This document shows, one piece after another, positions 49,291-59,863 of a stretch of DNA of 64,000 nucleotides. Location of the stretch: positions 214,455 to 278,454 of the forward strand of contig JAAOMT010000275.1 of NCBI GenBank assembly GCA_016748015.1. Reading direction: 5' to 3'. Both the position numbers and the translations under genes were made by a program. The notes below the pieces were generated by a model. It was not told where the DNA came from and searched no databases. It was given only the letters and a program-made list of their open reading frames with translations. The stretch's first letter is position 1, and every line of letters starts with the position of its first letter. Source of the stretch: Geosiphon pyriformis (taxonomy: Eukaryota > Glomeromycota > Glomeromycetes > Archaeosporales > Geosiphonaceae).

Positions 49291-50105
49291 TGTTACAGTT
49301 TAAGAATTTAATTGGAATTATAAATAATATAAATTAGCCAATCATGAAATAGCACAGCAACAATTTATAAAAAGCAATGATTTACAAATAACAGCAAGCA
49401 CTATTTTACAATAGCAGCAAGCACTATTGTGCAAAAGCAGCAAGCACTATTTCACAATAGCAGCAAGCACTATTTAGAAATAATAGAAATAGAGTATTAC
49501 AAAATGTTATTTTGTAAAACAATAATTATATATATATACAATAGTTTTTAATAATGAAGAAAAACAGCTTTAATTAGAAGCAATAAATATTTAAATAAAA
49601 TCTTATTCAAAAAGAATTAATAAAAATAATAAATTAAATGAACATTACAATTACAAGATTAACAATAGAATTTACATACCTTTTCTAGTAAATGAAACTA
49701 TCATTCCATCTTTGAACCCTTTCGAAGAATAATCCTTAATCAAGATTATTTATGTGATTACTAATTAAATTGAAAAAGCTTTATTATATACTTAGAAAAA
49801 TTGCGAAAAGACCATTAACATTCTATGTTTTTAGATTAGAGAAACACATCAAGCCATTGCAAGAATAGCCTCAGAGAAGACTCCAGACAGTGGATAGATT
49901 TCAGATTAGCCTCTGGGAAGGAGTACACAACATACAAAGACAACTAGAATTAAAGAGAAGACTTATATTACAACATTAAAAGAAAACCTTTAGTACATTA
50001 TTATTAATATCTAACACATAAAAATTGAGGAACTCACGAGAGATTAATTGCAATTAAAATAGGAGATCAACAATTAAAATATACCAAGAAAACACTTCCA
50101 TAACA
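49291..50105 (+). repeat. Inner Ty3 element, 3' LTR (815 bp)
   Basis: It starts TGTTACAG directly after the polypurine tract and ends CATAACA. It has four AGCAGCAAGCACTATT-type units near 49390-49470. Confidence 0.88.
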
Positions 50106-50579
50106 CCAGGTGTATAGTAGTATGATGAGTTTGTTGGTGATTCAACTCTGGTTTTTTTCCACATGGGTGGTTGGATCTCTTTTGGTGTTATTGTTAGTGT
50201 TTGTAGTCTTCCTTTGCCTTTGTCTGCATAGGTGATGAGGAATTGTTGTTGAGTGTATCTTTTAATAGTTTGATTGATTTTTCTGATGATTAATGTAAAA
50301 CTGTAATTTCTTGGTAAGCTGATATGTTAAAACAATTCTGTATAGAAATTTTTTCTTGCAGATTCAATGTTAACTGTTCCTCCTAAGCAGTCTGTAATTT
50401 TATCATTGACATAGAAATTAAAGGCTGATTCTGCTGAGAAATGGTTATTTTTTAATCCCAATTGTTAGCTGTACTGTTGAAACAAGAATTTGGTAAATTC
50501 TAAATGGTTTGCTCTTATGATTTCTGATTCTGCCACTTTTGGATGATTGTTGTTGGTGCTGGTTCTCTGTAGGATTATA
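50106..50579 (-). pseudogene. Outer Ty3 gag, N-terminal part separated by the inner element
   Basis: Minus-strand translation gives a Gln/Asn/Thr-rich gag leader with PPMWKKTRVESPTNSSYYYTP-like sequence (with breaks) just before the junction at 50106. The continuation is at 44942. In between is the complete inner element. Confidence 0.65.
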
Positions 50580-50598
50580 CCTCATAGGGAGCACTAAA
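50580..50598 (-). promoter_or_regulatory. Candidate primer-binding site of the outer Ty3 element
   Basis: On the minus strand the bases next to the 5' LTR read TTTAGTGCTCCCTATGAGG. The inner element has TTTGGTGAACCCTATAAGG at the same place. The shared TTTGGTG...CCCTAT-AGG consensus suggests a conserved priming site; the tRNA cannot be named from this window. Confidence 0.5.
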
Positions 50599-51448
50599 TG
50601 TTACAAGTGATTATTTGGGGTTTCAAAGCAAATAACAACCCGTAACTTGGTGCTTGAATAGTATTCTGGTATGTTGATATCTGAAAGTTTTGTTAATCTG
50701 AAGGTTTTGTTATGGTGTTCTTTATATAATAAACAGAGATGTAATTGGTTGTTTTTATTTGTAGCTTTCCGAAATCACAGTTTCATCAATTTTTTTTTTA
50801 GTGTGATGACCAGTAATCCTCTTGGTAAGCTATCTTCAATTCTGAGTGTTTACTCTTATTCCTGGGTCTTTTACCAGTGCTATATTCTGACATCAATATC
50901 TCTGTGCATGAATTTTTTTAATTCAATTAGTAAAACAAAAGTAATAACAATAGAAAAATAGAAAAAAATTAAAAGAAATAAGCTAAGGCAATGATTGTTA
51001 GTATCTCATCAATAGCTGTAATCAAGAGTTATTGTTCCAGTGTGATCAAGTATTCGAGACTATCAACATAAAGTGTTAATAGTGGAAAGTATATTGAGAT
51101 ATCAAATAATTATTTTATTAATATTTGTGAATTGAAAGATTGCTTAGATTAAATCTAAACTGAGAGGTCTGTTTTTTCTACTTCTAATTCTACTGATATA
51201 TATACATAATTGAGATTCCTCAATTCCTCAATTCTTTACACCAGAAATCCTGGAATTCCTGGAATTCTGTAATTTCTTTGAGAAAAATTTTGGAATTCTG
51301 GAATTTTGTGATTCCTTGTACGAAAATCCTGAAATTTCTGGAATTCTGCAATTTTTTTAAGAGGAATCCTGAAATTTCATATTTACTATGGCTACTTCTG
51401 ATTGACTAATTAATATGCTAATATACTTCCTATATTCTATAAGTAACA
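50599..51448 (-). repeat. Outer Ty3 element, 5' LTR (850 bp)
   Basis: Starts TGTTACAAG and ends AGTAACA on the plus strand. Relative to the other LTR it carries an extra block at about 51215-51428 made of GGAATTC-containing minisatellite units. Confidence 0.88.
51215..51428. repeat. GGAATTC-type minisatellite insertion in one LTR
   Basis: About 210 bp absent from the partner LTR. Units such as AATCCTGGAATTCCTGGAATT, each followed by a T-rich stretch, recur about four times at roughly 45-50 bp spacing. Could be a small mobile satellite or the ancestral state lost in the other LTR. Confidence 0.7.
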
Positions 51449-52930
51449 CCAGCAAGCATATGTGAATCAGGATGTCAGACTTTTACAGTGACATTCTAAT
51501 TAATATTCTTGATCAATGCATTAAGAACTACATTATGGCCAGGACTGACTTCTCAACAAGCATAACAAACAGACTTAAAAATGTTCCTAACAAAATAGCA
51601 GATATTGTTAAATACAACAGTGTTTTTAGTGACCAAAAAGTGTTCTTATACCTCCACTGGCAAAGAAAAAAAAGAGTCAGCAGTCATACCTGTGACAGTA
51701 TTCGTTTTTATATTATTACAAATCCCAAAATAGTCTTTAACTTTGATTCAACTTACCATGAAATCCTTATTCTTAATCAAATTAACATTATGTTTTCTCT
51801 TAATTCAGCATCGATTATAAAAATTGAACACAGCAAATAATATTTTAGACACATATGTTTTAATAGCAGCTTGGCTGTTAAGATACAAAACCAACAAGCA
51901 GAAAGACAGAATACATTCCAAAGACAAAACAATAGTCTACAACTCAGCCAGAATAGAAAACACAAGACTATAAACATTAACACCAATACTCATATTCAAA
52001 GCAAAAAAATATGCAGCAGTATCACTATTAACACCAGCAAAACCAGCATTCTTTAATGAACTATTTGTATATATTTCAAAAAAACCAAACCAAATTTTAT
52101 GTAATTTATTTTGTATCTCAGCAAACTCTCTGAAATCCAATATGTTTAAGCCAATTGGCTGAATAGATACAGATAAATCAGATGATAAAAAATTCTTACT
52201 ATGCAAAAATTTTGATGTGACCTTAAACTAATAAGAAACAGAACCTCTAAGATTCAACTTTTTTCACTAATAAAATGTCTTCCAATTCATCATACAGCCT
52301 TTTCTATCAAAAAATTTATTACTAAAAGTGATCCCAAAATGTTTTAAATAATGAACAAAACTAAGATATAAAGTCTTTTTAAGAATAGATGACATAAAAA
52401 AAACACCAGGACTATAAAAAGCATTAAACAAATTGTTTATTAAAGATAGCTCATTACTCAAAAAAATCTTAATCACATTAGCCAGAAAATTGTTCATAGG
52501 ATTAACAAACAATTTAACAGAAAACTGCAAAAGATTCAAAAAGCTCACTCTAAAACCTGCAGATCCAAAATTTATGATAAAATAAACAACCAAAAATGCC
52601 TGAAGCATTAGAAAATAAGACCATAGTAGCCAGTTTACTCTCAAATTGTATTTGCTTAAAAAGTTTCAGATCATATAATAATAAATGGTGCAAAGCTTTA
52701 CTAGAAAAATTACATGGCAAATATGCTTTAGTTTTAAAGTCTTTCTTAATCATGATATTTCACTTGTGATACACACTTAACAAAATAAAACTAAACTGGG
52801 TTCTGTAATTAATAATGGACTGTAAAACAGCTAATACTAAATAAAAAAATTGCTTATTTGTAATAGTTTTTTTGAGCACTATGTTAATGAAAAAATAAAT
52901 ATTAAAATAAGTCTTAACTATATTTAGCTT
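51449..52930 (-). mobile_element. LINE fragment, copy C (right half of interrupted element)
   Basis: It begins with CCAGCAAGCATATG, which continues the LINE sequence broken at 36384; copy B shows the uninterrupted form at about 55830. It lines up with the RNase H and connecting regions of copy B down to about 52915, becoming progressively more AT-rich until the match fades. In-frame stops are frequent. The RNase H-like block is at 51937-52206. Confidence 0.8.
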
Positions 52931-55030
52931 GAAAAAATATCTTTAAGTTAAATTTGAAATTAATTAAATAATTATTAAAATTAATAGTTAATTAATTTTA
53001 AAATATTAGTTAAAATTGTAAATTTCAAACAGTAATAAATTAAAATAATAATAATATATATTAATTAATAATAAAAAACTGTTTTTAACAATTTTTAAAG
53101 TATTTTTTTATTTTTGGTTAATGGTTTTTTTTAGTTGAAGTTTTTTTCAAAAAATATACTTAAATCAGTCTTAATATTGTTTTTATTTTTTTTAAAGGTC
53201 TTAAATTTTAATAACAAGTTAATTAACAAACTAGTTTTTTTTACTATTATTATTAACATTATTATTATTATTTTGCAAATAGCCAAAAAGACCAAAAACT
53301 CTAAAAAACAATAGTAATTATTTGTATTTATTATTATTATATTGAATTTTTTTGTAATTTTAAATAAAATCTTGGATAAAATTTTTTTAACAGTAATTAG
53401 CTTTTTTTTTAATATAAACAGCAACAACAATAATATGTTTTTTAAAATAAATTAAGATTAACTACTGGCTATATTATCAAATATAATGTTTTTTGTTAGA
53501 TTATTATCAATTCTAAAAACAAAACAACTTATTAGATTACTTAATCTTAAGAATTAAGTTAATTAAATTAAAACTGAATTAATATTTTTTTCTTTGTTTT
53601 TTGGTGTTGCTTTTAAATTTAAATACTTATTTTGTTTTGTATATAAAAATTAAAAATTTGGTTTTTAATATTTAAGATAAAGTGTTTGTTTTTAATAAGA
53701 CTACAAATTAACTTTTTTTGAACATAACAATAATTAAAACTAAATGTAATTTTAATAATGTTTATATAAATAAGTATAATACTAATTTATTTAATAATAG
53801 ACTTTATATTAAATTAATTATTTTTTAGAAATATTAACTTAATAATATTAAGTTTAATATAAATATGTTTGTTAAATAGTTAAGTAACTTAATTAAAAAT
53901 AGTAATATATTAGTTATTATTATAAACAAGATGTTTTTTTAAAATAAGTTTTTCTTTTTAAATTTAATATAATGTTATTTTAATTAACCAAATAGTTAAT
54001 TACATATAAACAATACATAACTTACACTTAGTTTAGATTGTTTAGTTTAATATATTATATTAGATAATGTTTAAGTCTTACTTATTAAAATAAATTAAAT
54101 TAATAAAATTTTTATTGATAATATAACTTTTTTTTAAAATTAAGTTTTATTAAAATTCAAGTATTGTTTGTAATTTTCAAATAATAATCCAAAATTATTG
54201 AAGTAATTGATCTGAAAATTGTTAAAATTTTAGTTCTATAAGTTTTTTAATATATTAAATTTTCTAAAGTTATAAAATTAAGTATTATAAAATATTTTTA
54301 TAAATATAAAATAGGTTATAAAGTCTTAAAACAATCTTAAATTGTAATAAATATTTATTGGTTTAGTTGTTGTCTTAAATTTATTGTGTATTTCTTTTTA
54401 AATAATTTTTGAAATAAAATTTGTTGTTTTGAATTTTAGTTTTTTTTATAAAAATAATAATTCTATAAATTTATTATTAAGACTATAGTTTTTTTGAATA
54501 TAATTAATTTGTTTTTAATAATTATTATAAATAAATTAGAAAGCATTTTTAAAGCTAATATTAATTTTTAGGATATTTGTTAAATATTTGAGAAAATAAT
54601 TATAATATAAAATTAAATAATAAAAAAATAAAATTATTTTTAATATATAAAGTTTTTATATATTTTTGGTTTAAAAAGTTTTTTTGTGATTATTTTAATT
54701 ATTTTTAATAATTTTTTATTTTTTAAAAAAAGATAAAAAATAAATATAATATAAATTAAAAATAAATTAAATATTTAATTTTAAAAATTATTTAATAATA
54801 GCTATTGGTTTTAAGTTTTAAAAAATATTTTCTGAATTAATTAAAAGAATCTATGCACTAATTTGTAGTATTAAAAACTTAAAATTAATTTTTAAATAAT
54901 AATATTTTAATTTATTATTATGTACAACTTTTTTTAAAATCTTATTATTAAGTTTTAGCTTATATAATCTATTTTTTAAAATTATATATATATAAAATAG
55001 TCTATTTTATTTGTGATTAAATTTTTTACT
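52931..55030. other. Extremely AT-rich block next to LINE copies C and B
   Basis: About 2.1 kb of near-GC-free DNA, T-rich on the plus strand. Its left end passes gradually from recognisable LINE into unrecognisable AT-rich sequence, which suggests that part of it is decayed LINE. No gene seen; the ORF at 53131-53430 is a Lys/Ile/Asn composition product. Confidence 0.6.
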
Positions 55031-55047
55031 TTTTTTTTTTTTTTTAT
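55031..55047 (-). other. Poly(A) tail of LINE copy B
   Basis: A 17-nt T run on the plus strand at the point where the LINE alignment with copy D also ends, as expected for target-primed reverse transcription. Confidence 0.8.
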
Positions 55048-55171
55048 TATGCATTTAAAGAGTGAAGTCCAATTACTATCTAGTACATAGAGCCAAACTA
55101 AAAGGCCCAAACTAAATGTGATTCATGTACTTTCTATATGTGGCTAGCCACTCAGGCCAGACAAGACATCA

Positions 55172-58100
55172 CTATACACCTATAACAAACTGCGGGTTAA
55201 AATCCAAACCAGAAAAGAACAAACAAGCCTGACAACGGCCAAAACTAACAGCGAAAGACTCCAAAATACCAAGTAGTCTAATCATACCATCTAACAAAGC
55301 AGAAGCTACATGACAAGGCAGACCAGAAACCAACTCATTATTTCTAACCAAACCAGCTCTCTCCATATCTGCTCTATGCTTAGTCTTAATCAACCAGACC
55401 TTAGTACAATGCAGCTCTACCACATCCTTAACAAAATCAATGACAACACCAGCAGTCTTCTTCTTATCCTCGAAAGCACCAATGGCCTCAAAACACCAGT
55501 CCAACATTACAAAACCCTTACACAAGACTGAGTAAAGACCAACATCTGAAGAACAACTATCAAAAAACATTAAAGTGGCAGAAGGTATCAAAAAACAAGA
55601 ATCCAACAGAGAGACCCACAAAGTAGAAGCCCCAGCCAAGATCTCCTCCTGAATGCTGGCATCTGAAATGCATGAAAAGACATAATCAGGCAACTTTACC
55701 TTACCACACAGCAAGCAAAGCACACCAGGATACCCTTTGTCATATAACTTTTTCCGAACTGCCACTGGTAAGTGGTGGTGAACAGCTTTCATTAGATACA
55801 ACTGCAGACCAGAAGACTTTCAACTAGTAAAACCAGCAAGCATATGCAAATTAGAATGCCACATTTTTGAAGTAGCTGCCCAGTTTACACACTCTACCAG
55901 CTCACTTGAAATCACATTACAGCCAGGACTAGCTTCCCAGCATGCACGACAGACAGATCTATGTAAGTTCTTAGCAAAATGACGAGCATTGCCAGACAAA
56001 ATTAAGCCATCTGCCTTCAAAAAACATTCCTACACCCTCACAGGCATAAAAAACTGAGAACGAATAGTAGTACCAGCAGCAGAATCAGCTCTAATATTAC
56101 CATAAACTCCAAAATGTCTCTTAACCTTAACCCAACTTACACTAAGATTTTTTTCTCTAATAAGATTGAAAATATGATGCCTTTCCACCCAACATGGAAC
56201 ACAAAAATCAGGCACAACAAAAGACATCTCAGACACACAAGCATTGATGGCAGCTTGGCTGTCAAGATGCAACACTACTACACTAGAAGATGGAACACAT
56301 TCCAATGCCAACACAACAGCCTGCAACTCGGCCAAAGTAGATGACAACAGCCCAGAAACACCAACACCAATACTAAGATCCACAGAAAGAAAGTAAGTGG
56401 CTGCGCTGCCCACAACATCACCAGACCCAGTATTCACCAACAAACCATCTGTAAAGACCTTAAAAAAACTAGACCATAACTCATGCAGACAATCCTGTAC
56501 TCCAGAAAATTTCTCAGAGTCAAAAATGTCTGAATCAGAGCACCCAACAGATTAAAAAGAACCAGATGGCAGAATACCACCACCAACCAAAAACTCACTG
56601 GTCAAACTAAACCAAAAGGAGACAGGTCCTCTTAGATCAAGCCATTTCCACTGATGAAAAGTTTTCCAATCCATCACACAACCTTTTTTATCAAGCAACC
56701 TATCTGCGAAAGCAACTCCAAAATGTTTCAAGGAATGAGCAGAATCATAATAAAGAGAATCACCCAGAACAAACAACATAGAAAAAACACCAGGATTATG
56801 GAAAGCACTAGGCAGGTAATTCACTAAAAAGAGTCTATTATGCAAAAAGATCCTAACCATACCAGCCAGAAAATTGTTCACAGGACTAACACACAACCTA
56901 ACAGAGAACTGCAAAGGATTCAAGGGAGCCCAACCCAAAACCTGCAAATCAAAGAATCTGTGATTAAACAAGTGCCCCAGGATGCCAAAGGCATTAGAAA
57001 AGGAGACCACAGCAGCCAACTTGCTTTCAGACTGCAATTGCTTAAAAGATTTCAAGCCATATAATGAAGGGTGATGTAAAGCTGTATCAGGAAAGTCACG
57101 AGGAAGGCAGGCCTTGATTTTGAGACCCTTCCTGACCATAACATCCCACTTGTGACACATATTTAAAGACACAAAGCTGAACTGAGTACAGTAGCTAATA
57201 ATAGACTACAAAACAGCCAACACCAAATAAGAGAACTGTTTATCCGTAACTGCTTTTTTGAGCACCACATTGACAAAAAATTGAATATCAGAATGGGCCT
57301 TAGCAAGACTGGACTTGGACAGTCCATCAGTGGACAAGAATATTCCCAAATAATGATGAGCCTCACCTTTTTTGGCAATAGAAATAGGCTGACTGCTAAT
57401 ACTCAAAGAAGCCATCTGTATACTCTAATTAATTGGAATGGCCACTGTCTTTTTATTATTAATAGAAATGTCATTGATCGAAAAAAACTTACTAGCAATA
57501 TTCAGAGCATATTGTGTGGATGTCTGGCAATCCCCAACCCATATTGTATCATCTACAAAAGCACCAGCTGCAAAGAAAGAAGTTAATCTACCAACATTCT
57601 CAATTTTGCCAGTCTTTGCCACAAACTTAGTATCAATTTGGTATTCACACAAATGTTTATATCATTTAACTTCACACAAAAGTGGATCATAAAAGATCTT
57701 TCAGAGAAGGGGAGAAAAAACCTCCTCCTGATTTAAGTTATCGTGTACTACATAGCCATCTGAGAAACCAAAATCTGTCATGACCCTATTGATCCTATCT
57801 GTATGAATGCTGCCAAAAAACTTGATAAACTTATCACACATTTTAATATGCTTTAAGCTAGCTTCCAAGTGATGCCAACCAACTAAGTCATATGCCTTGC
57901 GCATATCCTGTAGAACCAGCCAAAGTTTCCAATTTTTTTTTAATACATCCTTAATCACCGAGCCTACTGCAAACACAGGAGACTGTATAGACATACTCTT
58001 TAAAACAGAAAAATTGTCCCCACGAAGAACACCAAACTTGTTGCAAGTGGCTGAGATTCAGTCCGAAAGAATTTTGGACAAGATCTTTCTGACAGTCTTA

Positions 58101-59863
58101 ATAAGCGCAATCAGCCGAGTGTTCATTAGAATCCCATCCTAATTGTAAGGTTTAGGAATCATAGAAACCCAAGCCCTTTTCCACAGAACAGAAACAATTC
58201 CTGATACCAGACACGTATTCAAAATATCCAAAAGACATCCCAACACCACTTCCCCACCATGTTTTCAAAACTCATTAAGAATGCCAAACAAGTCAGCAGC
58301 CTTGCCATCTGGCAGACCCATGACAACTGAAAATAGTTTATTCTTATTGATCACACACATCACTCCCGAAAAAGCATCATCTTTCACATAATCCAGAGGA
58401 GCATATTGGCAGGCCCAGAGATCAGGCAAAACTGGCAACATACCTCTCTTTTTTGTCCACTTCTCCATGATCTCATTAACTTTAAGCTTCATATCATCTG
58501 GCTCCAACACCAGCTTTTCATCCACCACCAAATAATCCAAAACCACTTTGTGGAAAGGCCAATCCAAGACATTTCTAATCATGCCACCCTTATCTGAACA
58601 AAATTTTTCCATGTGTCGCTCTATCACCTTCCTGATAGAAGCTTTCTTAGCCAATCTCAACTCAAACAGCTTTGATTTTCTGTAATCTTTACACACTAAT
58701 AACAAATGTTTAAAAATCACCTCAGATTTCACACCAGATCCACACAAGTTAGCAAAGACATAAGCTTTGGTATCATCAAGAGTCGCCTACTTTCCCACAA
58801 AGTGCTCGACCTCAGGCATGTCTCCAGAGCAGAAGCACTTACCAATTTTGGCAACCAAAAGCTCCAACCCAAAAAACTTAAAGAAATGCTTATTTCTAGA
58901 GCACTGAAACTCACTGAACCAACATCTCGAAAATATTTCATCAGCTGAAGCAACCATTGCCTCCTTCAGGATTGACCATGCAGCATCAACATTTCCAAGA
59001 GCCAAAGCACTGAAAAACTTGCCTGTAGCTGCCAGAAGCATGGCAGAAGAATGATCCTTAAACCTAGCCCATCTGGAGCCATCCACATTCTTAATCCTAA
59101 ACTTCCACCAATTCTTATTAGCCTGCTTGTGCAAGCTATTCAACTGAATGTCTAAAAGTCCACCCAAGCCAATCGAGACCAAAACAGCATTGTGATTAGT
59201 GTCAAAGAACTCAGAAACAGACTTGACCTGATGACCAGTAAGAGCAGATGCCAAAGTACCACTAACAAAAACGTAATCAATTGTCTTCTTAGCCCCTCTA
59301 GAATTGCTCCATGTAGAAACCCCTACTAATTGATGGTTGGTAAATGCATTGACCAAACCCAATTTCAAACAGAACTTGAAGCTTGCACTTCTACCTGAAC
59401 CATTCTCATTAAAGTTCCCACCCAAAATCACAAAGGTGCTGAAGTTAACAGCCTTAGCTATAAGAGAGTTCACTTCAACAGCCTAATAAAAACGAGCCTT
59501 AGCCAAAGCACTAGCATACAAACCCAACAATGTAACCAACAACTTGCCCTTGAATAAGAGCCATATTGAAATCAATCAACCAGGAATCTTCTCCATTTTG
59601 AATACATGACGAGCCAAGGAATTGTTCACAATAACAGCCATGCTAGTACCTAAAAAACCCTTTTCCAAACCAAAAGTGAAGACTCAAACACCTTCAAATT
59701 TATTAGCTATCCAAGGCCCAACACTAAAATGTAGCTTGGTTTCTGTAACAAAAGACACCATATTGTCTGACCACTTATGCCAGCATACCACATCTTCCTG
59801 TTTAGCAAGAATATTGATTCCACAAACATTGCACATAGCAAACTTCCAAACCAAGTCACTCAT
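55172..59863 (-). pseudogene. LINE copy B ORF2 (endonuclease, RT, RNase H, zinc finger)
   Basis: About 1560 codons from ATG 59863, interrupted by several stops. In order: endonuclease (VSFVTETKLHFS, VILGGNFNENGSGRSASF, TIDYVFVSG, FFDTNHNAVLVSI; the Asp and His pairs are intact), linker, RT (LVLQDMRKAYDLVGW at 57701-57994 and FVDDTIWVG in place of the canonical FADD box at 57425-57652), connection region (56552-57172), RNase H (TLAELQAVVLALE, LHLDSQAAINAC, RHFGVYGNIRADSAA at 56030-56443), and a C-terminal zinc-binding block CLLCGKVKLPDYVFSC. The protein makes a nick at the target and reverse-transcribes the element RNA there. Stops at 58786, 58262 and others break it. Confidence 0.88.

Larger units (their letters stand above)
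44943..50105 (+). mobile_element. Inner Ty3-type LTR retrotransposon nested in gag of the outer element
   Basis: Opposite orientation to its host. LTRs at 44943-45734 and 49291-50105, 3' LTR bounded TGTTACAG...CATAACA; the left LTR start has decayed to TATTACAG. The candidate primer site and polypurine tract resemble those of the outer element, so the two are related families. Internal region: gag with zinc knuckle, tail end of RNase H, integrase and the extra ORF. Protease, dUTPase and RT are missing between about 46990 and 47070. Stops are frequent. The flanking sequence is CCAG on the right and TTGG on the left, which may be a decayed 4-bp duplication. Confidence 0.85.
36385..51448 (-). 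mobile_element. Outer Ty3-type LTR retrotransposon, 15 kb with a nested insertion
   Basis: Bounded by LTRs at 36385-37023 and 50599-51448 with TGTTAC...GTAACA ends (the left 3' end has decayed to GTAATA) and a 4-bp CCAG target duplication. Without the inserted second element (44943-50105) it is about 9.9 kb. Minus-strand order is gag (50590 down to 43600), aspartic protease, dUTPase-like domain, RT, RNase H, integrase and an extra 3' ORF. The polypurine tract lies just upstream of its 3' LTR (37024-37050). Frameshifts and stops throughout, plus lost catalytic residues in RT and integrase, make it inactive. Confidence 0.88.
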
